Below, one piece after another: positions 21,426-30,295 of a DNA stretch of 64,000 nt. The translations under genes were made by a program, and so were the position numbers. Source of the DNA: Tremella fuciformis. Its lineage: Eukaryota > Basidiomycota > Tremellomycetes > Tremellales > Tremellaceae. Below the pieces are notes generated by a model that saw nothing but the letters and a program-made list of their open reading frames with translations, did no database searches and had not been told where the DNA came from. How positions within the stretch are numbered: the stretch's first letter is position 1; each line of letters opens with the position of its first letter. The DNA lies in NCBI GenBank assembly GCA_032768795.1, contig CP136495.1:188501-252500 (forward strand), given 5' to 3'.

Positions 21426-22007
21426 TTAGTCGGTGGGCGCGTGTAGCCTTCGCACCGCTTCCGTCATCTGGTTATCGACCGTCGAGCGAGCGCGACGCCA
21501 GTAATTAGCCTCGGTGTAGATACCTGCGGATTCAAAGTCGCGCAAGTCATCCTCGTCGAAGGCGAGGACATCTAGGTCCGGTACCTCATTCTCATCGTCT
21601 CCATTGAGCAAATCAAGGACGATCTCACTCATAATCATACTCAATGTTTGCTCCACCAGCTGCTCTCTCAGCCAATCCTGCTCTGGTCTCCACAGAATAT
21701 CCTTCTGGACGTCTGATAGCTGGTGATACTGATATCCAAAGGCCTCTTCGGTGGCTGACCTCAGAAAGGATGATGTGCCGTTGCCTTGTACCATATCTGC
21801 CCATGAGGCCTCCAGTCTACCCGAGCGTTCAGTCTCCGGATTCTGCCTCCCGTAGATGTGGTGAACGACCAGCTCCGGGCACTGCGATGTCCAGTTAAAC
21901 GTGAGCCCGAGGTCAAGCGCGACTGCACTGCGATTGTGTGATGTAGGCCCATAGGATATAGAGCTTGGTTGTATGTCCACAATGAACGGCAAGGAATCAG
22001 TCGACAT
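21426..22007 (-). CDS. F1-family protein H (193 aa, short form)
   Basis: Open frame from ATG at 22,007. Block 1 is GPTSHNRSAVALDLGLTF. Block 2 is VHHIYGRQNPETERSGRLEA followed by SWADMV. Next come YHQLSDVQKDILWRPE, the helix TLSMIMSEIVLDLLNGD, and block 3 VPDLDVLAFDEDDLRDF. It is strikingly close to the F1 gene at 38,774-39,370 (LEASWADIV, LSDLQKDVLWNPE, SQIILDLLDG, VPDLDILLYE). That copy lies beyond the conserved asparaginase-TFB4-UTP4 block, so the pair links the two islands. There is no disordered tail. A TATTAAA-like element lies about 100 nt upstream. Function unknown. Confidence 0.78.
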   Translation of the reverse strand: MSTDSLPFIVDIQPSSISYGPTSHNRSAVALDLGLTFNWTSQCPELVVHHIYGRQNPETERSGRLEASWADMVQGNGTSSFLRSATEEAFGYQYHQLSDVQKDILWRPEQDWLREQLVEQTLSMIMSEIVLDLLNGDDENEVPDLDVLAFDEDDLRDFESAGIYTEANYWRRARSTVDNQMTEAVRRLHAPTD

Positions 22008-22557
22008 TGCTGACTAAACTCGAATGCTCTGTAGATGCTTTGGTAAGCGGGCCAGCGAGAGATACGGAAGAGGCGGTATGCAGACCTACATCGTCGATCA
22101 CTCTTTGTGATTTAATAGGGATAGTGGTGGACCTGCCAGTGCGATCTCCAGATCGTCCCCGAAGAGACCGGCGTCCTGCATGAATGGAGGATGTCAATTT
22201 GGGCTATATTGCATATGCCCTCCGTGCCGATCTGATCTCCATCACTTCTGACTCAAAGGAGGTGACATGGGCAAATGAGACTACAGATTACGTAGCCCGT
22301 TACTTTGCCGATGGAGCAATTGCCGAAGGCAAGGCATAGCCCAAGGCTGACCGCCTAGACAGTGAAAGCAATCCGAGACGCTGTATCGTCCGTCTCTGGT
22401 TCCTTTGGGACTGTTCGCTTCCCAAGACAAACGGGAGTCGGGGGAGACTTCATGACCCCGCGGACGGTCGGGTGGCAGCAAATGGGGTGGCATACAGAGA
22501 GCAGAAGTATGTGAATGCTGTGCGTGTTACACTGTAGCAGGTGAAAAAGACGCGGGG
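22008..22557. other. Intergenic between F1-H and the 22.6-kb gene
   Basis: About 550 bases; the 3' half holds the TATTAAA-like promoter element of F1-H (near 22,110). Nothing else supported. Confidence 0.4.
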
Positions 22558-23433
22558 TCAGTCCTCCGAGGCAGCGACTTCCGTGGCGGGTCCATCATAA
22601 ACGGCAGTAGCAACACTATAATAGTCAAATGGGGGTCTGGCCAATGCGTCATTCCCGCAGACGCTGTCGAAAACGTCCTCGGCCAGGAGGACAACTGATG
22701 GCAGATTAGCCAAGTCAGTCGAAGCGGGTATTTCCTCGAGCGAAGGGCTCCTTGTCAGCTCTTTGGCGATCTGCGTAGCTTGACTCTCCTGATCGGATTG
22801 ATCAGATGAGTCTGAGCCGCTGTTGCCGCTTTGCAGCGCTGCTTGCCGAAGGAGGACGTCCTTGGCGCGACGGCGCTCTAGGGGGTCAGATGTGCGGGCC
22901 GGCCCCGCTTCACTTGTGAGAAACTTGTGTATGCCCTTCCCAAGCCGTTCGACAACGCGTTGACCGTGTGTCGTCAATTTCGTTCCGTCGGCCTTCCCAT
23001 GCGGTACCTCACCAGATTCTGCCTTTGTAGGTACGTTGTAGGCCGACTCGTCAATGACAGAAATACCTTGGTCGCTGTCCTGACACATATTGTTCAATGC
23101 GGCTTTCAAGTTTTCGGATGCCATTTTCTCGTTGGAATCGGCAAAAGCGATACGCCACTGCCTCTGCTGTCCTAGCCCGGTTGCACGGCGCTCGGTGAAC
23201 AAGATACATGGGCGCCCAGCCGTACACTGCGCAGTCTCCATATGCCGAACCTCATCATCCTCTTGGACAGATGCAGCGCTGGAACACGGCGTCCTAAACG
23301 AGGGCCCCATGGTTCGCTCCTCAGCAACAGACCGGACCGCTAGGAAGCCAGAATGATGTGTCCTGAACGGGGATTCCGCTTCTCGCTTGCGAAAGTCTGC
23401 ATACATCGCCTCATATTCGTCCCTTAGTGACAT
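22558..23433 (-). CDS. Hypothetical protein (291 aa), not F1 or F2 by eye
   Basis: Open frame from ATG at 23,433 with a clear CTATAAAAG box about 115-125 nt upstream (minus strand near 23,550). The N-terminus is a charged helix (LRDEYEAMYADFRKREAES). The middle has RPCILFTERRATGLGQQRQW, HGQRVVERLGKGIHKFL and an Arg/Leu helix (DPLERRRAKDVLLRQAAL). An acidic Ser/Gln/Asp stretch (SGSDSSDQSDQESQ) and a C-terminus ending VYDGPATEVAASED follow. I recognise no known domain and no clear F1 block. Its good promoter and single-exon structure match the neighbouring F1 genes, so it is probably a real island gene of another family. Confidence 0.6.
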   Translation of the reverse strand: MSLRDEYEAMYADFRKREAESPFRTHHSGFLAVRSVAEERTMGPSFRTPCSSAASVQEDDEVRHMETAQCTAGRPCILFTERRATGLGQQRQWRIAFADSNEKMASENLKAALNNMCQDSDQGISVIDESAYNVPTKAESGEVPHGKADGTKLTTHGQRVVERLGKGIHKFLTSEAGPARTSDPLERRRAKDVLLRQAALQSGNSGSDSSDQSDQESQATQIAKELTRSPSLEEIPASTDLANLPSVVLLAEDVFDSVCGNDALARPPFDYYSVATAVYDGPATEVAASED

Positions 23434-23544
23434 CTTGCAGTTCGAGGACAGGTCTTAGAGTAGACGACTGGATGACAGGCGGCGAGGAGAAGAACGCAAA
23501 TACAGAATGCCGCTGGCAACACCAATCAGAGTGTCGCTCTGAAT

Positions 23545-23559
23545 GCTCTTTTATAGATC
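23545..23559 (-). promoter_or_regulatory. TATA box of the 22.6-kb gene
   Basis: Minus-strand GATCTATAAAAGAGC, about 115-125 nt upstream of the ATG at 23,433. Confidence 0.55.
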
Positions 23560-24804
23560 TAGCCACTAAGTCCTGGTGGGCTTCTCACACGATGCGCTGG
23601 CGTACGCTCTTTTGAATGCCTCGCCTTGCTGGCGTCCAGCAGTGGCGATTGCTTCTTTTTCTCGTCCAGCTTCATCCCCGCTGAAAGGACTTTGGTCGGC
23701 TGAGGTTGACAGCGATATTCTAGGCAAAGGCGGCCTTCTCGATAGACAGAAGAGGTAGATAGCCTGCTCAAGCTAGAGAGGGTTCTCAGTGGTGCTTACC
23801 GAGCTGACCTCCAAAGCTCGCTTGAATGGCAAGGGAACGGTCCCGTCGATACGTCTTCCAATCGCCACCTCCTTTACTTCACTCGATGTGGTCTAGCCCC
23901 ATCTGCTTCCCCGCTCTTAGCCTTGGCAGCGGGGGCGAAGCCGCTGGCCTTCTCTTCGGGCGGAGTCCTGCCATCAGCGAGCAACGGGGTGGCTGTGGCC
24001 AAAACCCTTTTGGCCCGCGACGGCCTGATTGTGCTGCGCTAAGGCGCTTGCGAGGGGTACCGCTAATTTGTAATGCAGTTCAACCCGACAAAGTCTGGCG
24101 GACATTGGCTGTCTTTCGTTTCACCGGCATTTTAGGGAGGGAGATCTCCCCTATTCTGAGTTTCTGAGTTGCTATGGACCGTCAGTCGATTCTGCGCGAA
24201 GACCTAATTCTGGTCAGAATGCCTGATTGGGTAGAATGCTGAATTGTCGTGCATTGATCGCTTGGACGATGATGGAAATGTACAGTACTGTAAAGAGACT
24301 CCGCTACTGCGGGACCAAAGCCCATCGCGCGACGCCGGCCTGAGACAGCGATTCGCGATCTAAGAGAAAGACAGCATGCGAATACGTACTTGCCGATACC
24401 CGCAGAATGCTGAGCAGACCTGGGTCCTTAAGACGAGGAGAAGCAAGATGATGGCAGGTTGCTGCTAAACTGTGTGGCGCCCTTGGCTGAGCTCCTCCTC
24501 GAGGCTATAAACTGTGAGAAAACCCTTTCGGTTCGTCTCGCAGGGGGTCCCAGCTCGCCAATGCCCAGTCTCATCGCCACATCAGAGTCCTCGTAATGAC
24601 CGGGTCCTCGCCAGCTGAGCTTCGGAAATGCCCTCACGAAAAAGAAGAAAATGATGCATTGCGTTTCCAGGGAGAGTATAGAACCAAATACTAGTGTTCT
24701 GCCCGATCAACGATGCAGAGTCCTGCGTTGCAAAGGATTCCGCCACCGGAGCCCGCAAAAAGACACGTGCAGACATGCAAGGATGATTATATACATAAAT
24801 AGTA
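23560..24804. other. Long intergenic stretch without a supported gene
   Basis: About 1.2 kb, the longest gene-poor gap in this island. Only short frames (up to 113 codons on the plus strand at 23,826-24,167) without family features. It could hold decayed genes, but I cannot show that. Confidence 0.4.
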
Positions 24805-24960
24805 TTAGCCAGAGAGCAGCCGTTGTAGCGCATTGATCATATTTGTGAGAGAATCGTCGTCGTGAACGTGATCGTGGTCGTGGTCATTCTCATGGTCGTT
24901 CTCCTGGTCATGGTTGTGGTCATGGTTGTGGTCGTGGTTGTGGTCATGGTCGAACGTGAT
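24805..24960 (-). pseudogene. Out-of-frame second copy of the F1-J tail
   Basis: Directly downstream of the F1-J stop, in a different minus frame, the sequence encodes a His/Asp/Asn-rich repeat (HDHNHDHNHDHN...) followed by HVHDDDSLTNMINALQRLLSG and a stop. This repeats the in-frame J tail HVHVHDNSSLTDIIDALQRV both in protein and in DNA (CACGTTCACGAC ... CTACAACGG). The frame is lost near GTTCGACCATGAC. J therefore appears to have once had a longer, duplicated His-rich tail now cut off by a small indel, unless the shift is an assembly error in this repetitive stretch. Confidence 0.6.
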
Positions 24961-25160
24961 CGTACTCGATGTCGGTGTCGGTGTCGTAGTCGTAATATGA
25001 GACCCGTTGTAGGGCATCGATGATGTCTGTGAGAGACGAGTTGTCGTGAACGTGAACGTGGTCGTGGTCGTGGTCGCTGTCATCGTCGTTGTCATGGTGG
25101 TGGTGGTGGTGGTGGTGGCGGTGGTGGTGGTGGTGGCGGTGGCGGTGGTGGTAATCGTTC
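24870..25160. repeat. Trinucleotide/hexanucleotide low-complexity tract in F1-J tail
   Basis: Plus-strand text is dominated by GTGGTG, GTCGTG, GTCATG and GGTGGC units, giving His, Asp and Asn codons on the minus strand. It is prone to slippage, and lengths may be unreliable in short-read assemblies. Confidence 0.8.
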
Positions 25161-26221
25161 TCCTCCTCACTGTCATACACCCTCGGCCGCGAAGAACCTG
25201 CGAAAAATGCAGCTGGAGAAATCGGCGCGGGAATGGAAATGCCACCGTAGATGGCTGAGCCCGGGATAAGTTCGCGCGTCGAGAATTCGTACAACGTGAT
25301 GATACCGCTCGGTGTATCCACGACCTTGACGGTTGACCGATCAAACACGTCCAAAGACGTTGACTCTTGGGCGTAGCTGGGCTGAGCGCCCTCAGTGGCG
25401 TCAATTTCCGGCAGAATCCCCCAAGTCAGCTCGCACTCGCGGTCGTCGAATATTGGGTGGTCCCGGTATTCAGCGAGGGGATATAGATGTAAGCTTCGGG
25501 CAATAGCATCCCTCGTCCTTCCTGCATGCAACAAGTCCCCTCGATTGTATCCAAGTTGAACGACCGGTTTATCCTGAGAAGGATCCTTACCGAACAGGAT
25601 GGAGCTCCATCGACACTCAGCCCTGTTGTGGGTGCGGACGACTCGAAAAAAGTGGCGTTTGGCTATGACGGCCTTGTAAATGTCTGGGTCGATCGGCAAA
25701 TCAGGTAACTGACTATCGCCGTCCAGAGCGTCCCACAGGCGGTCAGAATCCTCCCGTGATGCAAGCCTAGCCAAAGCTTCAAGATTCGGCTGTGTATAAA
25801 AGAGAACCCGTACGGGCTCTTGGATTTCAGTTTCTGGTGCAAAATCGGCGTACACTTCGGCCGCAAGCATGGACCTTGCGCGTGTCAGAGATCGTTCCAG
25901 CTCGGTGGCTGGCTGAGAACTGGAGGGAATGGAGGCCGTCTGCGCAGCTTGAGAGTCCACGGCCATGAAGATCTTCTTAGCTCTCTCCGGCAGCGGGGTG
26001 CGACCTGCAAACTGAAGAGTGCAAGTTTGTCGCTCAGACCACTCCAGGCTGAGGTTTGACGAGTCGGTTCCAGGCAGCGCGAATAATTCCCCGCCAAATG
26101 AGAGATCATAACCATGGCGCGTCGTGTCTGCTGCCCGCTTAGCGTCCAGAGACAAGGCGATGATGGACGTTCGTGTCGAGGCAGGCGTTTGATCATCCAC
26201 CTGACTACCCTGGGCGGACAT
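24944..26221 (-). CDS. F1-family protein J (425 aa) with His/Asp-rich tail
   Basis: Open frame from ATG at 26,221. It is a tandem paralogue of F1-K at 28.0-29.1 kb and forms a separate subgroup with it. Shared segments: STRTSIIALSLDAKR, a Phe/Trp block (LFALPGTDSSNLSLEW), VRVLFYTQPNLEALARLA, RLWDALDGDSQLPDLP, AKRHFFRVVRT, the family block 3 form PVVQLGYNRGDLLHAG, and VKVVDTPSGIITLYEF. From about residue 350 the tail is almost pure His/Arg/Asp (an Arg-interrupted His run, then DNDDDSDHDHDHVHVH), followed by SLTDIIDALQRV. Such His/Asp runs can bind divalent metals (inference). They are encoded by GGT/GTC-type trinucleotide repeats. K lacks the tail. The stop may be secondary, because the reading frame continues in another frame downstream. 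Confidence 0.75.
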   Translation of the reverse strand: MSAQGSQVDDQTPASTRTSIIALSLDAKRAADTTRHGYDLSFGGELFALPGTDSSNLSLEWSERQTCTLQFAGRTPLPERAKKIFMAVDSQAAQTASIPSSSQPATELERSLTRARSMLAAEVYADFAPETEIQEPVRVLFYTQPNLEALARLASREDSDRLWDALDGDSQLPDLPIDPDIYKAVIAKRHFFRVVRTHNRAECRWSSILFGKDPSQDKPVVQLGYNRGDLLHAGRTRDAIARSLHLYPLAEYRDHPIFDDRECELTWGILPEIDATEGAQPSYAQESTSLDVFDRSTVKVVDTPSGIITLYEFSTRELIPGSAIYGGISIPAPISPAAFFAGSSRPRVYDSEEENDYHHRHRHHHHHRHHHHHHHHDNDDDSDHDHDHVHVHDNSSLTDIIDALQRVSYYDYDTDTDIEYDHVRP

Positions 26222-26662
26222 GCTCTAAGTGGAAAAATGCCTTTGCGAGCCCAATTGCGCACGGAAGGGAAGGGGTGATGAGCAAGGGGGAGGGAGGTCT
26301 CGCTTTAAGGCCATGCCAATGCTCACTGGTATCTGCAAATGCTGTCCACAGCAAAGGACTTCAACCCATTGGCGCTGCTGCGGGGCAAAGGAGGGCCCAG
26401 CGTTTGGCAAACTCGAGGCACACTAACCTAGGCGTCAGAGGCGTTCTATTGGCAACGATATCCCAGATATTTTGGTGTTTCGTCATAGATGTTAGCTTGG
26501 GTGTCGGCGAATTCTGCCTAGTGTCCAGCCAGACCGAATGCATGATCTACTCTGACGCAGAATTGGTGTATACAGCTCAAAGGGGCAGAAAAGCCTTGAA
26601 CAAGTAAGAGAAGCAAAAGTAGAAGAGCCCAATCTGTTTAGAGCTTGCCAAGAGGTGCGGCA
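26222..26662. promoter_or_regulatory. Upstream region of F1-J, duplicated at F1-K
   Basis: The first ~180 bases upstream of J (26,230-26,400) match those upstream of K (29,150-29,330). Shared landmarks in the same order are GCACGGAAGGGAAG, TTTAAGG followed by CATGCCA, AAATGCTGT, CACAGCAAAGGA and CAACCCATTGG. The duplication that made J and K therefore included the promoter. The TTTAAGG element (TTAAA on the coding strand) sits 85-100 nt from each ATG. Confidence 0.65.
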
Positions 26663-27205
26663 TCAGTCCCGTTCCGGAACGGTGAAGGTAGGTTTGAGGT
26701 GGGCGTAGTTCAGAGGGTCATCCTGTGTCAGGTGTGGGATGAGGTCGAACGACCCAGGAGGGAGGGCATACAACCTAAGACCTTCTACGGCACTGTTCGC
26801 GTCAACGTTTGCGACGGTACTGAAAGCTTGTGCTACACCCTTAAGCAAAAGTTGCGAAGCAAGAGCGCGCAGGGATCCCATCCTGTCCCATTCGGACGGG
26901 TCCGCAGGCTTCTTCCACGCCTCTTTTAAAGCTGTGTTGAGAATACCACGGAAGGAGGTGGGAGATTGGTCGCGGTTCTGCAGCACTGTTTGCCAGTGTT
27001 TTTCAAGCTTTTGCGAAGAGGAGGTGGGCTCAATGGGTCGAGAGAATCGCTGCTGCACGCTGTACCGTGGTTTCCCGTCACCATAATCATGGGTCTGAAA
27101 CTCGATGGCAATTGCAGGATCGCCGTGGACCTTTGGACCCAGAGCGAACTCAAACGTCAGACTGTCGGGAGCATCCGGCCAGAAACCGAGGGTTGGGGCA
27201 GACAT
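26663..27205 (-). CDS. F1-family protein L (180 aa, divergent short form)
   Basis: Start taken at ATG 27,205 (MSAPTLGFWPDAPDSL); the frame is open up to 27,298. Weak but ordered F1 similarity: strand DPAIAIEFQTHDYGDGKP, Phe/Trp block VQQRFSRPIEPTSSSQKLEK followed by HWQTVLQN, helix ALASQLLLKGVAQAF, and block 3 VEGLRLYALPPGSFDLI. There is no disordered tail; it ends TFTVPERD. It lies between the J/K pair on the same strand. A TTAAG element lies about 95 nt upstream. Membership is inferred from block order; function unknown. Confidence 0.65.
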   Translation of the reverse strand: MSAPTLGFWPDAPDSLTFEFALGPKVHGDPAIAIEFQTHDYGDGKPRYSVQQRFSRPIEPTSSSQKLEKHWQTVLQNRDQSPTSFRGILNTALKEAWKKPADPSEWDRMGSLRALASQLLLKGVAQAFSTVANVDANSAVEGLRLYALPPGSFDLIPHLTQDDPLNYAHLKPTFTVPERD

Positions 27206-27998
27206 GCTCGAGATTGCCCAGACGAATAATATGAGACTGGCTGGAGGCGTAGTAGAGTCGCAGAATGTTTGGTGAAGGCGAATAATCAAGTCTTGCACCG
27301 GTTCTTAAGGTACTGCGTCTTTCTTTCTGGTTTCAGCCCGGGCGCACAGTTGGCAATGTGAGGCTGTGCTTTGGTGAAAGGTGATATCGTCATGTGGCAA
27401 GACTGCCTTTCCAAATGGTGGCTTTGCAATTGTAACGCGCGTCGCCAATCCGCGAGTAGCTTTTGTTTTCTCGACGAGCTGCCCCCTTGACGAGGATAAC
27501 CCGTACTCCCACAGACAGTTCCAGAGCCTGACCGGAAGTGGGACCAACTGGGAGCGTTAAGCAGCCTCGCCGTTGCTTTGAGATGACGCGCTCTTTTGAA
27601 GCTAGGTACAATAGGAACGGCGTGAAACATATACGCATGTCGGTACCCTCGGAAAAGGCAGATCGAATGGCCGGGAGGACTACCAGATCATTACTGCTGC
27701 GCCGCTCAATCGAGATGACCCTTCTACGCGGCTGTTGATGCTTTCAATCTGCATACGTATCTTCACCCAGCTTTTTCTCAGTATCTGTGAGCCTCGTCTT
27801 CGCTCTCGCTATGGAGAGAATCGGCCTCCAGGGGGACTCAAAGATTCAGACCGCCCTCTCGGGGCAGAACGCAGGACAAGCTACGGATGTTCCGGGTGAC
27901 ACGCGTGGCGGAGAGCGGCGCGCACATGCACGTGTATATGTACAGAAATGCATGTATGACCATATGCGCTGGGTGAAAGACGGATCTGACACTGCAGC
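27206..27998. other. Intergenic between F1-L and F1-K
   Basis: About 790 bases. A plus-strand frame starting at 27,787 runs antisense into F1-K and was not called. Nothing else recognised. Confidence 0.4.
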
Positions 27999-29138
27999 CT
28001 ATGGATCGCTGTGTTCGTCGTCCTCGTCGTCAGCTGTACGGCTACGACGCTCGTCCTCCTCCTCACTATCACTCCAGGGCAGAGAGCCGTCTTCGCTCCT
28101 CACGCTTTGCATCATACGCACGATGGGCGGCGAACTGAGGAACCTAAGCATACCTGAAAGCCTAGCCTCGTCATCGCGCGAAAGGGGCAGCATACGGTTA
28201 GTGGTCTCAAGCTCGTACAATGTGATAATCCCGCTCGGCGTTGTCAAAACTTGTATGGATGACCGCTCAACGGTGTTCGAGGGTTCGTCCGGGGGGATAG
28301 TTGGTTCACCGTCGGCAGTTACACTAATTTCCCGTAGATCTGCCCACTGCTTCTTGAATTGGCGGTCGTCTGCGTCGGATTCTTCGTAGTCTCTGAGGGC
28401 CAGAAGACATTGTTGTATATCAAACCTGCTCAAGCTAACATAGGCCAACTCTGCCCGATCGAATGCCAGTTGAACGACGGGTTTGTCCTCGGCCGAATTC
28501 TTGCCCCACATAACGGATGCCACATCACACATTAACGTGGAGACTGTCTGAATAACTCGAGAGAAATGGCGTCTGGCCAGGACGGTTCTAAAAGTCTGGT
28601 CTTCAAGGTGTACGCGGGGCAGGTGAGTCTCGCCGTCCAGAGCCTCCCATAGCTGGTCAGCATCATTCGCCAGACCCGCCAATTCGTTGAACTTGCCCCC
28701 GGTATAGAAAAACACCCGCACCGCTTGAGGCGAGGTTGTTTCTCTGGCCAGCGTTGAGTCTTGCGTGACATCAGCGAGCACCTCCGCCCCAAGAATCGAT
28801 CTTGTGCGGGTTCTTAATTGCGTTAAGCCAGGAGTCGCCTCAGCAGTGGAGGGCACTGCTAGCTCTGACTGCGCACGTAGGAATGCCTTGACCGCTTGTT
28901 CATTCAGAGGGCTCCGGCCCCGGTAAGGACCACTGCAAGCCTCCCGATGAGCCCACACTTCGCTCAGCTTTTGCGTATCCGTTTCTGGCGACGTGAACAT
29001 TAGCCAGCCGAATGTGATGTTATAATCAGGGGGTGTTGTGTCGGGTAGCGGCTCAACTTCCAGGTACAAGGCGATGATGGACGTTCGAGCCGACCCAGTC
29101 GCTTGATCGCACAGCTGATGAGCCTGGGAGGATGACAT
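27999..29138 (-). CDS. F1-family protein K (379 aa), paralogue of J
   Basis: Open frame from ATG at 29,138. It matches F1-J along most of its length: ARTSIIALYLEVEP, LMFTSPETDTQKLSEVW, RSILGAEVLADV, VRVFFYTGGKFNELAGLAN, QLWEALDGETHLPRV, ARRHFSRVIQT, DKPVVQLAFDRAELAY, and TPSGIITLYELE. The ending differs: instead of a His run it has an acidic Ser/Glu/Asp tail (WSDSEEEDERRSRTADDEDD). Both tails are strongly charged, so charge rather than sequence may be conserved. The promoter region is shared with J. The protein looks cytosolic or nuclear. Function unknown. Confidence 0.77.
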   Translation of the reverse strand: MSSSQAHQLCDQATGSARTSIIALYLEVEPLPDTTPPDYNITFGWLMFTSPETDTQKLSEVWAHREACSGPYRGRSPLNEQAVKAFLRAQSELAVPSTAEATPGLTQLRTRTRSILGAEVLADVTQDSTLARETTSPQAVRVFFYTGGKFNELAGLANDADQLWEALDGETHLPRVHLEDQTFRTVLARRHFSRVIQTVSTLMCDVASVMWGKNSAEDKPVVQLAFDRAELAYVSLSRFDIQQCLLALRDYEESDADDRQFKKQWADLREISVTADGEPTIPPDEPSNTVERSSIQVLTTPSGIITLYELETTNRMLPLSRDDEARLSGMLRFLSSPPIVRMMQSVRSEDGSLPWSDSEEEDERRSRTADDEDDEHSDP

Positions 29139-29650
29139 GTTTGACGGGAAAAGGCCTCAGTGAGACTATAGAGGCGGTGTTCGCATGCGCACGGAAGGGA
29201 AGAAGTGATGGGCATGAGGGGGATGGGGTGTGTCGTTTTAAGGTCATGCCAGGAATCGCTGGGCTCCGTAAATGCTGTTCACAGCAAAGGATGGCCAACC
29301 CATTGGCCATACTGGGAACAAAGCAAAGTTCAGCTTTTTTCCAAAGGCAGAAGGCAAAAGAGCGAGACCCCTTCATCCAGCTCCACGACGACCAAGCGTC
29401 ACAGGCGTGTGCTTGGCAATGATGGTTGGCTACTTTTCTTATTTCACCAAGCTCGCACGATTCGAATAACCCCCAGCACCTAGCAGAAACCAACACATAT
29501 CCATAGTTGCTGTACGAGCAGATGGAAATCACACCACAAGTTTATCTACAAACAGGAGAAAGGTAGGGAGTCTGTACAGAATATATGAGTGCATGGGAGC
29601 GCACATCCCGGCGATTGGCATCGTGTGCCGGCAGCTGGCTCTGATAGTCT
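29139..29650. promoter_or_regulatory. Upstream region of F1-K (duplicate of the J upstream region)
   Basis: The first ~190 bases match 26,222-26,400 (see F1-J upstream). The remainder to 29,650 holds no supported gene. Confidence 0.55.
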
Positions 29651-30295
29651 CTAATGCGAGGGAGGCTTATCAATCTTGCGTTCATCTTCACTATCTGGCT
29701 TGGGAGGTTTTGAGGCCAAAAGATCTCTCGTCCGCTCTGTATCTTCAAGAATCGCATTGTGGTTCGCATAGTCAAACTTGATGTCACCTGGGAGTGACCA
29801 TGGTCTCCCACGATGTGGCGACCACATATTCTTCGAGCTGGGGATGCTAGAGAAGTCCTCGTAGCGGTAACCGAACACGTCGAAAGACTCCAGGTGGGAA
29901 CGCAACACAAACCTGTACGTTGACAACATTGTAGAAAGCACGAACTGCGCAGCCTCGTCAATGATCTGCTCATACTGCTCTTTGGGCTGCCCAGACTCAA
30001 GAACGTCTTTAGGGGCTTTGGAGAGTGTTTCCTTGAGCCACATTTGTGCATCGTACCCTGTCCAATGGGTGTAGTCCTTCGCTGACTGCAAATATTTGCC
30101 CCAGGCGGTGAGAGTCGCCGATGGTTGACCGTCAGGGTCGCCAAAGAGCTCGGTCACCTCAGCGGTGTGCTCGGCGTAATGGTACTTGACGGACGGAGGA
30201 TTGATCAGGAGGCCGAGTGCGATGGTTGGCCTGCCCGAGGTGGGGGTGGGGCCGCGGTTCACAAGATACAGACCACCATCATCCGGGATAGGCAT
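29651..30295 (-). CDS. F1-family protein M (214 aa)
   Basis: Start chosen at ATG 30,295 (MPIPDDGGLYLVNRGP), which places the GP-x-x-x-SxRPTIALGL block at the same distance from the start as in F1-G and F1-H; the frame is open to 30,400. Block 2 is VTELFGDPDGQPSATLTAW; the helix is QFVLSTMLSTYRFVL; block 3 is LESFDVFGYRYEDFSSI. The C-terminus is short and charged (KPPKPDSEDERKIDKPP). It is the last F1 gene before the conserved asparaginase gene, on the same strand. Function unknown. Confidence 0.7.
   Translation of the reverse strand: MPIPDDGGLYLVNRGPTPTSGRPTIALGLLINPPSVKYHYAEHTAEVTELFGDPDGQPSATLTAWGKYLQSAKDYTHWTGYDAQMWLKETLSKAPKDVLESGQPKEQYEQIIDEAAQFVLSTMLSTYRFVLRSHLESFDVFGYRYEDFSSIPSSKNMWSPHRGRPWSLPGDIKFDYANHNAILEDTERTRDLLASKPPKPDSEDERKIDKPPSH

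Noticed and set aside
24870..25160. Possible microsatellite of telomeric type
   Set aside because: The units (GGT, GTC, GTG) vary and keep an open His/Asp frame; it is a coding low-complexity repeat.
25046..25258. Plus-strand frame encoding a long Val/Ile run
   Set aside because: This is the antisense reading of the His/Asp trinucleotide repeat of F1-J, not a membrane protein.
27787..28389. Plus-strand frame of 200 codons with Ser-rich stretches
   Set aside because: Antisense to the acidic Ser/Glu tail of F1-K; no independent support.
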